DNA of 59,047 bases from CAVVGB01 sp963747715 (GTDB lineage: Bacteria > Actinomycetota > Thermoleophilia > Gaiellales > Gaiellaceae): NCBI GenBank assembly GCA_963747715.1, contig CAVVGB010000006.1, forward strand, positions 1 through 59,047, in the 5' to 3' direction. The position numbers were made by a program, and so were the translations under genes. Positions 42,207-50,130 of the stretch are shown here, piece after piece. How positions within the stretch are numbered: position 1 is the stretch's first letter; every line of letters begins with the position of its first letter. The notes beneath the pieces were generated by a model. It had not been told where the DNA came from, searched no databases, and saw only the letters and a list, made by a program, of their open reading frames with translations.

Positions 42207-43124
42207 GTGAGCATACGCAAGCTCGTCGTGCTGGCGGGCGGTCTGGGCGGCTCCCGCTGCGTCGACGCGCTCGCCCGCGCCGCGGGGCCCGAGGCGGTCA
42301 CAGTCGTCGGCAACGTCGGCGACGACCTCGAGTTCCTCGGCGTGCACGTGTCGCCCGATCTCGACACGATCCTCTATACGCTCGCAGGCCTGCTCGACGA
42401 GGAGCGCGGCTGGGGTGTTCGCGACGAGACCTACAGCGCGCTCGCCATGGCGAAAGATCTCGGCGAGGAGACGTGGTTCACGCTCGGCGACCGCGACATC
42501 GGACTGCACCTCGTGCGCACGCGCTTGCTGCGTTCCGGCATGCCTCTGAGCGAAGCGATGAAACACGTCGCCGGCGCGCTCGGCGCGCGCGTTCGCCTGC
42601 TCCCGGTCACGGACGATCCGCTGCGAACGAAGATCGTGACCGACGACCGCGAGCTCGACTTCCAGCAGTGGTTCGTCGCGCGCCGCCACGCCGACCCGGT
42701 GCGCAGTGTGCGCTACGACGGCGCGGACGAGGCGCGTCCGGCGCCGGGAGTGCTCGAGGCGATCGGCGAGGCCGACCTCGTCGTGATCGCGCCGTCGAAC
42801 CCGTTCGTGTCGATCCAGCCGATCCTGGCGGTGCCGGGAATCGAAGAGGCCCTCGCAAACAAGCGCGTGGCCGCGATCTCGCCGCTCGTCGGCGGCAAGG
42901 CGATTCGCGGCCCGCTCGCCGAGATGATGACGTCACTCGGCTACGAGGCGAGCGCCCGCGGCGTCGCCGCGCTGTACGGCGAGCTCGCAGACGTGTTCGT
43001 GATCGACCCCCAGGATCAGGATCTCGCAAGCGACATCAACGGATCCGTTGTCTGCCCGATCGTTATGGTGGACCCGGAGCGACGGGCGGAGGTGGGCACA
43101 CGGCTGCTGGAAGCGCTCGCGTGA
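42207..43124 (+). CDS. cofD: 2-phospho-L-lactate transferase (CofD/FbiA)
   Basis: 305 residues, GTG. VVLAGGLGGSRCVDALA is the nucleotide-binding opening, and VVGNVGDDLEFLGVHVSPDL, DERGWGVRDETYSALA, GDRDIGLHLVRT and LVVIAPSNPFVSIQPILAVP are family motifs. It joins Fo to the phospholactyl or enolpyruvyl donor to give F420-0. The stop overlaps npdG by 4 nt. First gene of the plus-strand half of the F420 locus. Confidence 0.95.
   Translation: MSIRKLVVLAGGLGGSRCVDALARAAGPEAVTVVGNVGDDLEFLGVHVSPDLDTILYTLAGLLDEERGWGVRDETYSALAMAKDLGEETWFTLGDRDIGLHLVRTRLLRSGMPLSEAMKHVAGALGARVRLLPVTDDPLRTKIVTDDRELDFQQWFVARRHADPVRSVRYDGADEARPAPGVLEAIGEADLVVIAPSNPFVSIQPILAVPGIEEALANKRVAAISPLVGGKAIRGPLAEMMTSLGYEASARGVAALYGELADVFVIDPQDQDLASDINGSVVCPIVMVDPERRAEVGTRLLEALA
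42210..42215 (-). promoter_or_regulatory. -10 box for leaderless cofC
   Basis: TATGCT (minus strand) ends 6 nt before the cofC ATG at 42203. The promoter must therefore lie within the cofD coding sequence. No Shine-Dalgarno sequence is present. Confidence 0.35.
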
Positions 43125-43718
43125 TCGGCATCATCGGAGGCACAGGCGACTTCGGCCAAGGCCTGGCCGAGCGGCTTCGCCGTCTCGGCGAGGAGGTCGT
43201 GCTCGGCTCGCGCACGCCGCGCGACGAGTTCGTCTCGAACGCGGAGGCGACGCAGCGCTCCGACATCGTCTTCCTCTCCGTGCCGCCCGACGGGGTCGAG
43301 TTTATGTGCCGCAACCTTGCGGACGAGCTCGCCGGCCGCATCGTCGTGAGCGTGGCGAGCCCCGTCGTGTTCGTCGGAGGCCGTCCGGCGGCGGAGCCGG
43401 GCGACCTCTCGCTTGCCGAGCAGGCGCAGGCCGCCGCACCGCGCTGCCGCGTCGTCGCCGGCTTTCACACCGTGAGCGCGAAGGCGCTCGCGCGGGTCGA
43501 CGATCCGCTCGACGAGGACGTGATCCTCTGCGCCGACGACGATGAGGCGAAGAAGGAGATCGCCAGCTCTCGCCGAGAAGGTCGTGGAAGGACGGGCGAT
43601 CGACGCGGGCCCCCTCATGGTCGCCCGCTGGCTCGAGCCCGTGACGGCCGTGATCCTCAACGTCAACCGCAACTACCGGGTGCAGAGCGGCGTGCGAATC
43701 ACGGGGATCCCGACGTGA
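43121..43718 (+). CDS. npdG: F420H2:NADP oxidoreductase family (NpdG), frameshifted
   Basis: About 198 residues joined near 43560. GTG start in the GTGA overlap with cofD. IGIIGGTGDFGQGLAERLRR is the Rossmann motif for NADP, with GSRTPRDEF, IVFLSVPPDGVEF, and VAGFHTVSAKALARVDDPLD typical of NpdG. The second frame gives ALAEKVVEGRAIDAG and LEPVTAVILNVNRNY, the conserved C-terminal segments. It exchanges hydride between F420 and NADP. An NpdG so close to cofD supports F420 use in this cell. The stop again overlaps the next gene as GTGA. Confidence 0.85.
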
Positions 43719-44679
43719 CGAGCTACCTCCTCGACCGCCACGGCCACTCGAAGACGGTCATCGAGCACACCGAGGTCGAAGCTCGGCTCGAGGACGGCGA
43801 CTTCTTCTGGCTCGACCTCCACGGCCCGACCACGGCCGATTTCCAACTCCTGCGCGAGGTGTTCGGGTTCCACCCGCTGGCCGTCGAGGACGCCGAGCAC
43901 TTCGGGCAGCGCGCGAAGATCGAGGCGTACGACGACTTCTACTTCCTCGTCTTCCACGGCGTCGCTCCGCCTCCGGACGAGGATCGGCTCGTCGAGCTGC
44001 ACTGCTTCTTCTCGGACCGGTTCCTCGTCACCGTCCGCCGCGACGAGTCGCCCGGCCTGCGACACCCTGCGCGAGCGGTACGAGCGCCAGGGCGCGCTCG
44101 CCGAGCCGATCCGCCTCCTGTACCAGATCGTCGATGCGCTCGTGGACAGCTTCTTCCCGGCGCTCGAGGACGTCGACGACGAGATCGACACGCTGCAGGA
44201 CTGCGATCCTCGCCGACGCGAGCGACGAGCAGCTCCAGCAGATCTACGAGCTGCGGCGGCGCCTCGCCCGCATGCGCTCGATCATCGCGCAGGAGCGCGA
44301 GCTCGCGCAGCGGTGGGTGAGCGGCGCGCCCGAGCTACCGCACCTCTCGCCGGAGGGCGAGCACTACCTGCGCGACGTGCACGACCACCTCGTCCGCCTG
44401 AGCGATCGGATCGAGACGTACCGCGAGCTGCTCATGAGCGTGATGGACACCTACTTCTCCGCCAACTCGCGCAACCTGAACACGGTCGTCAAGCAGCTCA
44501 CCGTGATCGCGGCGATCTTCCTGCCGCTCAGCTTCATCGCCGGCTTCTTCGGCCAGAACTTCGGCTGGCTCGTCCGCCACATCTCGGGCTGGCCCGAGTT
44601 CTTCATCCTCGGCCTCGGCCTGCAGGTGTTCACGGTCGCGCTCATGCTCGTGTACTTCAAGCGGCGCGGCTGGTTCTAG
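43715..44679 (+). CDS. CorA-family divalent cation transporter, two frameshifts, GQN variant
   Basis: About 320 residues joined near 44055 and 44205. VTSYLLDRHGHSKTVIEH opens a large soluble domain with FGFHPLAVEDAEHFGQRAKI, ending in LYQIVDALVDSFFPALEDVD and a long helix (LQQIYELRRRLARMRSIIAQ). Two C-terminal helices follow. The family's selectivity loop, normally YGMN or FGMN, reads FFGQNFGW. CorA proteins form pentameric Mg/Ni/Co channels, while ZntB relatives export zinc. Position in the F420 operon is unusual. Confidence 0.85.
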
Positions 44680-44688
44680 CTCCGCCGG

Positions 44689-45981
44689 GTGCACGACGTC
44701 GTCGTCATCGGTGGCGGGTTCGCCGGCGTCACGACTGCGCGCGAGACGACGCTGCGCGGGGCCGACACGCTGCTGCTCGAGGCGCGCGACCGTCTCGGCG
44801 GGCGCACGTGGACCTTCCAGTGGAACGGCGCCGACATCGAGCTCGGCGGCGGCTGGGTGCACTGGCACCAGCCGCACGTGTGGTCGGAGATCACGCGCGC
44901 CGGCCTCGGCGTCGAGGTCAGCGAGGAGGCCGACGTCTCGAGCTGGCACGTCGGCGAGGAGCGGCGCTCGGGCACGGTCGCCGAGCGCGACGCGATCGCC
45001 GAGCGTGGGTGGAACCAGTTCGTGGACGGCGTCGCGGACGCGCTTCCGCAGCCGCACCATCCGCTCTTTGCGAACGACCGGCTGGCGCGCTTCGACCGGC
45101 TCTCGATCGCCGAGCGTCTCGACGAGCTCGACCTGGACGACGAAGAGCGCGACGTTCTCGTCGCCGAGCTCGAGTCGGTCGCGCACGGCCGGCTCGACGA
45201 CGCCGGCGCCGTCAGCATCCTCCGCTGGCACGCGCTCTCGGGCGGAAGCCTCGAGCTGACCCAGTTCACGGGCGGGCGCGTCACGCTCGCCGAGGGAACG
45301 CAGAGCGTGCTGAACGCGATCGCGGCGCGGCGCCGAGTTCGAGACGCGGCTGTCCACGCCGGTCGCCGCGGTCTCGCGCCGCGGACGGCGGCCTGGAGGT
45401 CCACACGCGCGCGGGGGAGACGGTGGGCGCGCGGGTCGTCGTGGTGGCGGTGCCGCTGAACGCGCTCGGCGGGATCGAGTTCGACCCGCCGCTGCCGGAC
45501 GCGAAACGGGCAGGCGATCGCGCTCGGCCAGGCGTCCCGCGGCATGAAGATCTTCATCCACGCGCGCGGCGAGCCGGTGAACCACAACGCCATCAAGCCG
45601 GGCCATCCGTTCGGCTACCTCGACACCGAGATCCTCTATCCCGACGGAACGCAGCTCCTGATCGGCTTCGGCCCCGACGCCGAGGCCTGCAACGCCGACG
45701 ATTTACCCGACGTCCAGCGTCGGCTCGACGAGATCCTGCCCGGCTACGAGGTGCTCGCCGCCACGAGCCACGACTGGCTCGCAGACGAGTTCGCGCGCGG
45801 GACGTGGGCGATCCACCGGCCGGGGTGGTACACGACGCATCACGCCGAGATGCAGAGGCCGGAGGATTCGGTCGTCTTCGCGGGCTCCGACTTCGCCAAC
45901 GGTTGGTCGGGCTTCATGGACGGCGCGATCGAGTCCGGCTTGCGCGCGGGGAGGACCGCGCTGCGGCTGCTCGGCCGATGA
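44689..45981 (+). CDS. Flavin-dependent amine oxidase, frameshifted
   Basis: About 427 residues joined with three shifts between 45330 and 45530. GTG start 9 nt after corA. Dinucleotide motif VVIGGGFAGVTTARE, flavin-phosphate strand LLEARDRLGGRTWTF, and the C-terminal FAD/substrate motif FAGSDFANGWSGFMDGAIES are the monoamine-oxidase/polyamine-oxidase family marks. The middle (RAGETVGARVVVVAVPLNAL) completes the FAD domain. The substrate is unclear. Its stop overlaps cofE by 4 nt, so it is in the F420 operon without a known role in that pathway. Confidence 0.8.
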
Positions 45982-46672
45982 GCGAGGTACGGCTCGTGCC
46001 GCTGGAAGGCATCCCCGACATGGAGCCGGGCGTGGACCTTGCGAAGTTCGTCGGGGATGCGATCGAGCGCGCGGGTGGGCTCGACGCGGGCGACGTGGTC
46101 GTCGTGGCGCAGAAGGTCGTCTCGAAGGAAGAAGGTCGCATCGAGGAGACCTCCGACCACGTCGAGGTGATCCTGCGCGAGGCGCGCGCGGTGCGCCGCC
46201 GTCGCGGCGACCTCGTCATCGCCGAGACCGAGCACGGGTTCGTCTGCGCGAGTGCCGGCGTCGACCGGTCGAATGCGCCGGGCGAGAACGTCGTGGTTCT
46301 GCTTCCGCGTGACCCGGACGCATCGGCCGCACGGATCCGTGACTGCGCTCGAGGGGCGCTTCGGGATCGCGCCGGCCGTGATCGTGAGCGACTCGTTCGG
46401 CCGCGCGTGGCGGCAAGGCACGACGGACGTGGCGATCGGCATCGCCGGGAATGGAGCCACTCCTCGATCTGCGCGGCACGAAGGACGCGCGCGGCTACAC
46501 GCTCGAGTCGACGGTGATCGCCGTCGCCGACGAGCTCGCCGGCGCCGCCGAGCTCGTGATGGGAAAGGCGACCGGCGTGCCCGCCGTGTTGATTCGCGGT
46601 TACCGCGTGCCGGACGGCGACGGCTCGGCCCGCGATCTCGTCATGCCACCGGAACGCGACCTCTTTCCGTAA
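45978..46672 (+). CDS. cofE: F420 gamma-glutamyl ligase (CofE), two frameshifts
   Basis: About 228 residues joined near 46335 and 46455. LVPLEGIPDMEPGVDLAKFV opening, VVVVAQKVVSKEEGRIEE, ETEHGFVCASAGVDRSNAPG, then in the shifted frames LEGRFGIAPAVIVSDSFGRA with WRQGTTDVAIG and LLDLRGTKDARGYTLESTVI, ending RDLVMPPERDLFP. This is the F420:L-glutamate ligase that adds the glutamate tail; the nitroreductase-like domain of mycobacterial FbiB is not attached. ATGA overlap with the amine oxidase gene. Confidence 0.85.
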
Positions 46673-46687
46673 CGCAAGAAGAGGTAG

Positions 46688-46707
46688 GGGCGGGACATGT
46701 CCCGCCC
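46688..46707. terminator. Perfect palindrome between convergent genes
   Basis: GGGCGGGACATGTCCCGCCC, a perfect 20-nt palindrome in the 40 nt between the cofE end and the end of the convergent gene. Likely a bidirectional terminator; no T-run on either strand. Confidence 0.55.
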
Positions 46708-46712
46708 GGGAA

Positions 46713-47018
46713 CTACTCGTAGGCGCGGAACTCGTAATGCGCGACCGTTAGCTCGCGGTCGACGAGGAACCGCTCGTCCTCCGGGTAGAACACGGCCTTC
46801 TCGACGTCGTCTCCCGCAAAACCGCGCACCGACTCCAGCGAGTCCCAGAGCGACATCGTCACGAACTCGGCGCGGTCGCCGACCACGCGGTGGAGGATGG
46901 AGAAGCCGCGGTTGCCCGGCGTGCCGCGAGAGCCGGGCGCACCGGTCTCCTCGAGGTACTGCACGTACGCGGCCTCGTCTTCCGCCCGCGTCCAGCCGCG
47001 CCAGATGCGGGCGATCAC
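46713..47018 (-). CDS. ABM/dimeric alpha-beta barrel protein in the urate operon
   Basis: 101 residues from GTG 47018, which overlaps the uricase stop by 4 nt. VIARIWRGWTRAEDEAAYVQ, then ETGAPGSRGTPGNRGFSILH and FVTMSLWDSLESVRGFAGDD match the antibiotic-biosynthesis-monooxygenase fold (dimeric ferredoxin-like). The W-D-S motif is common in small oxygenases and heme-degrading relatives. Being last in a purine-degradation operon, it could act on an unstable intermediate, but no urate-pathway role is known to me. Unassigned. Confidence 0.6.
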   Translation of the reverse strand: MIARIWRGWTRAEDEAAYVQYLEETGAPGSRGTPGNRGFSILHRVVGDRAEFVTMSLWDSLESVRGFAGDDVEKAVFYPEDERFLVDRELTVAHYEFRAYE

Positions 47019-47821
47019 CGGCCGAGGCTCAGCGTGATGACGCCGAAGGGCGGGCGTGCATCCGTGTACACGGTCACGCCGTCCGCCTCTTGCGCTCGGT
47101 CCCACAGCCGGTTCTGGGCCTGGAAGGCGATGTTGTCGATCTCAGGAAACTGCGCAAGTGCGCGAGAGCCCATCTCGTTGACGAGATGCTGGATCGACTC
47201 CGACTCGAACTCCGCGAAGGTCCCCATCAGGTGCTCGCGGAGCTTCTCGCCGTCGACGCGCCTCCCGTAGTCGGCGTTGTGCCAGGAGACGTCCATGTGC
47301 ACGAAGAGCGGCCGGTCGCGCGCGTCGGGCAGGGTCGTGTACTCGTCGCGGACGAAGTCGGCGAACGAGCTTCCCTTCAGCTTCACGAGGTGGAGTCCCT
47401 TGCGTCCCGACCGCTCGAGCCGCTCGCCCTTCCAGTCTTCGCCCCGGTAGATGTTGACCTGCGCCCAGGCGTAGTCGTCGTAGAGACGTTGGAACACGAC
47501 GCCCGCGCGCGATGCGAAAGCGAGCTCGCGAGCATGCAGCTCGGTCGAGCCGACCTGCTCGTAGCGCTCGACAAATCGCGTACCGAGAGCGACCAGGAAG
47601 TCCTCGAGCCCTGCTTCCTGGTACTCCAGCGCGTGCTTGTGGATGAAGTTCTTCATCGAGTCGGTCGCGACGACCATCGAGTTGTCGCCCTCGGTGTAGG
47701 AAGGAACGAAGGCCTCCCCGTAGGCGAGCATCCGCACCTCGCACGCGAACAGGCGCTCGCCGTCCGTCCGGTACACGGAGACGGCGTCCTTTCCGTAGGA
47801 GATGCTTACCGGGTCAGCCAT
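47015..47821 (-). CDS. Urate oxidase (cofactor-free uricase)
   Basis: 268 residues. SISYGKDAVSVYRTDGE begins the first T-fold half; the catalytic-region Thr of DNSMVVATDSMKNFIHKHAL, FEGRFVERYEQ-like segments (TRFVERYEQV) and RAGVVFQRLYDDYAWAQ are present. The second half shows LVKLKGSSFADFVRDEYTTL, HMDVSWHN and QNRLWDRAQEADGVTVYTDA. It oxidises urate to 5-hydroxyisourate without metal or flavin. Slightly shorter than the usual 290-300 residues. Start ATG 47821; its 5' end overlaps the OHCU decarboxylase by 16 nt. Confidence 0.9.
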   Translation of the reverse strand: MADPVSISYGKDAVSVYRTDGERLFACEVRMLAYGEAFVPSYTEGDNSMVVATDSMKNFIHKHALEYQEAGLEDFLVALGTRFVERYEQVGSTELHARELAFASRAGVVFQRLYDDYAWAQVNIYRGEDWKGERLERSGRKGLHLVKLKGSSFADFVRDEYTTLPDARDRPLFVHMDVSWHNADYGRRVDGEKLREHLMGTFAEFESESIQHLVNEMGSRALAQFPEIDNIAFQAQNRLWDRAQEADGVTVYTDARPPFGVITLSLGR

Positions 47822-48243
47822 CGGTCGAGCGCGATCGCGACGAGCTCGTCGAGGCCGGTGGCGAGCTCGTCGTCGCGCCGGTTCTGGAGCCGCTCTCGCA
47901 GAACATGCAGGATCTCCGAGCGCGGCCGCTGGTTGACGAAGACGACGAAGCGAAAGCCGAACTTCTGCTCGTAGGTCTTGTTGAGGCGCCCGAGCGCCGC
48001 GATCAGGACGGGGTCCTCGTCGCTCCCTTGCTCGCGCATCGAGCGCGCCGAGCCGTTGCGCGCGCCGATCGGCGGGTGCGCGTTGAGCGCCTCGATCTTC
48101 TCCGTCTCGGGAAGCTCCTCGAGCACGCGCCTGGCCTGGCCGAGTGGGTCCTCGAGCCCGCTCAGCATCTCGACGAACCGGGTTCGCCCCTCGAAGAGCT
48201 CGGAGAGCTCCTCGGAGCTCAGCTGCCGCGGTAGCTCGTGCAT
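47806..48243 (-). CDS. OHCU decarboxylase
   Basis: 145 residues from ATG 48243. The catalytic histidine sits in ALNAHPPIGARNG, and KTYEQKFGFRFVVFVNQRPR and the C-terminal RLQNRRDDELATGLDEL are family motifs. It decarboxylates 2-oxo-4-hydroxy-4-carboxy-5-ureidoimidazoline to S-allantoin, the last of the three uricase-pathway steps. The protein is slightly short (typical 165 residues) with no truncated motif. It overlaps the uricase gene 5' end by 16 nt and the HIU hydrolase 3' end by 25 nt. Confidence 0.9.
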   Translation of the reverse strand: MHELPRQLSSEELSELFEGRTRFVEMLSGLEDPLGQARRVLEELPETEKIEALNAHPPIGARNGSARSMREQGSDEDPVLIAALGRLNKTYEQKFGFRFVVFVNQRPRSEILHVLRERLQNRRDDELATGLDELVAIALDRWLTR

Positions 48244-48518
48244 GAGTAGGGCGAGATCAGGAGCGGGACGTGCAGATGGTCGGCATCCTCCTCGATCTGA
48301 AGCTCGAGTTCGATCCGGCGGAAGAAGGGCGAGGAGGCGGGATGGAAGACGAGGCGGTAGACGTCCGGGGCGAGGTCGGCGGCGAGTTCCGCGATGCGTC
48401 CGTCCGCGTCGGTCTCGCCCGAAGCGACGAGCTCGCTCACCCGGTAGAGCTCGACCTTGACTCCTGAAGCCGGCTTGCCGCGCTCCGTGTCGAGGACGTG
48501 GGTGGAGAGAGAGGTCAC
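48219..48518 (-). CDS. 5-hydroxyisourate hydrolase (transthyretin-related)
   Basis: 99 residues from GTG 48518 (VTSLSTHVLDTERGKPASGV), which overlaps the aminohydrolase stop by 4 nt. N-terminal histidine in STHVLD, arginine in ELYRVSE, and the family's C-terminal YRGS (SCTSYRGS) are the three active-site marks. DVYRLVFHPASSPFFRRIEL is the transthyretin-like strand block. It hydrolyses HIU to OHCU. No signal peptide. Confidence 0.9.
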   Translation of the reverse strand: MTSLSTHVLDTERGKPASGVKVELYRVSELVASGETDADGRIAELAADLAPDVYRLVFHPASSPFFRRIELELQIEEDADHLHVPLLISPYSCTSYRGS

Positions 48519-49850
48519 TCCAGGAATCTTTGCGCTTGGAGGCCATGTTCGTAGGCGATCTCGTGCTCGTCGGCGCGGACGAGGCGACCTTCGTGGACGA
48601 CCTTCTCGCCGCCGACGTACAGGCTGTAGACCCGGTGGGGGGCTGAGAGCACCAGGCCCGCGACAAGGTCGTCCATGCCCCCGAACTGAAGTCCCGCGGT
48701 CGACCAGACCGCGAGGTCTGCGCACTTGCCGGGCTCGAGCGAGCCCAGGTCCTGGCGGCCGAGCACCGCCGCGCCCCCGCGGGTCGCGAGGCGGAGAGCT
48801 TCGCGCGCCGTCATCGCGCCGGGCCCGCCGCGGGCGCGCGCCACGAGCAGCGCCTGCCTCGCCTCGAGCAGGAGGTGGCTGCGCTCGTTCGAGGCCGGAC
48901 CGTCCACGCCGAGGCCGACGCGCACGTCGCTTGCGAGCATCTCCTGCACGGGTGCGATCCCCGCGCCTAGGCGCATGTTCGAGCTCGGGCAGTGCGCGAC
49001 ACCCGTGCCGGCGTTTCCGAAGCGCTGTCACGTCCGCGGTCGAGAGGTGCACGCAGTGCGCGCACCACACGTCATGGTCGAGCCAGCCGACCTGCTCGAG
49101 GTACTCGATCGGCCGGCACCCGAAGATCCCCTGGCAGTACTCCTCTTCCTCCGCCGTCTCCGCGAGATGCGTGTGCAGCTTGAGGTTGAGCCGCCGCGCC
49201 AAAGCAGCCGACTCCATCATCAGCTCCTTCGTCACGGAGAAGGGCGAGCACGGCGCGACGGCGATCTGGATGCGCGCGCCCGGGTTGTGGTCGTGCTTGC
49301 GCGCGGCCCACTCGGTCGTGCTCAGGATCTGATCGTCGTCCTCGACGAGCTCGTCCGGCGGTAAGCCGCCCTTCGACTCGCCGAGGTTCATGGAGCCGCG
49401 CGCGGCGATGAGGCGCATCCCGAGCTCCTCGGCGGCCGTGATCTCCGCGTTCAGGAGCTCGATGCCATCCGGCTCGGGGAAGACGTAGTGGTGGTCGAAG
49501 ACCGTCGAGCAGCCCGACAGCGCAAGCTCGGCCAGCCCTGACCGCGCCGCCGCGTACTCGGCCGGGTAGTCGATGCGTGCCCAGAGCGGATAGAGCTCGC
49601 GCAGCCACGTGAAGAGGTCGGCCTGCTGGGCGCGCGTGCGCGTGAGGGTCTGGAAGAGATGGTGGTGCGTGTTGATCAGGCCGGGCGTGACGAGCGCGCC
49701 GCCGAGGTTCTCGAAGTGCTCGGCGGGCGGCGGCGACCCCGTCCCGACCGACTCGACGAAGCCGTCGTCCAGGAGGATCCAGCCGTCGGGGTACTCCATC
49801 CCGTCGTCGTCCATCGTCACGACGAAGGCGTTCGTAAGCAGGGTTCGCAC
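48515..49850 (-). CDS. 8-oxoguanine/guanine deaminase-type aminohydrolase, one frameshift
   Basis: About 445 residues joined near 49018, where one extra base sits in the GGAAACG region. GTG 49850 gives VRTLLTNAFVVTMDDDGMEY. Metal site: GLINTHHHLFQTL, the LHTHLAETAEEEEYC histidines, CAHCVHLSTADVTAL, and GLGVDGPASNERSHL, with the VAHCPSSNMRLG segment in the second frame. TRTRAQQADLFTWLRELYPL resembles 8-oxoguanine and hydroxyatrazine-type deaminases. It probably feeds guanine-derived xanthine or oxidised purine into the operon. First gene of the five-gene run, starting at GTG. Confidence 0.85.
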
Positions 49851-49930
49851 GGAGGGCAGTGTTCCCGATCGTGGGGCCGTGCGGTGATCGCCGGCGAAAA
49901 CCGAGCAGGCCAAGGACGCAGGGAGGCCAG

Positions 49931-49951
49931 GCGTATTGAAATGAAATACGC
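49931..49951. promoter_or_regulatory. Operator-like inverted repeat
   Basis: GCGTATT-GAAATGA-AATACGC, perfect 7-nt arms around a 7-nt spacer, in an AT-rich island between the divergent deaminase operon and ammonium transporter. Size and symmetry fit a dimeric repressor or activator site controlling one or both promoters. Confidence 0.5.
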
Positions 49952-50040
49952 GGCCGACCGAGGACGCCGGCATGCGACGGTTTGCAGCCAGCCGAGCGCC
50001 ACTCGGCATCCGCGGTCGGGAACACAGTTACATCCGTCCG

Positions 50041-50106
50041 GCCCCGTCGCTACTTTCCAGGGCGGCGACGCTGCCTCGGAAGCACCGGCTTCCGGGGCTT
50101 TTTTCG
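50041..50106 (+). promoter_or_regulatory. Attenuator-like leader of the ammonium transporter
   Basis: Hairpin 1 pairs CGTCGC (50045-50050) with GCGACG (50065-50070). Hairpin 2 (50074-50097) pairs CCTCGGAAGC with GCTTCCGGGG around ACCG and is followed by CTTTTTT, a full intrinsic terminator ending 27 nt before the GTG. GCCCCG (50041-50046) can alternatively pair with CGGGGC (50093-50098), which would disrupt the terminator. Switching between these would regulate transcription into the gene. Confidence 0.55.
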
Positions 50107-50130
50107 TTGGGCGAGCAAAGGAGGTGGAGG

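Noticed and set aside
50041..50106. A guanidine-II (mini-ykkC) riboswitch before the ammonium transporter
   Set aside because: The hairpin loop is ACCG, not the required ACGR, and only one such loop is present.
49851..50130. A GlnR-type nitrogen box upstream of the ammonium transporter
   Set aside because: The repeat at 49931 does not match the GTnAC/GAAAC layout of known boxes; recorded as an unidentified inverted repeat.
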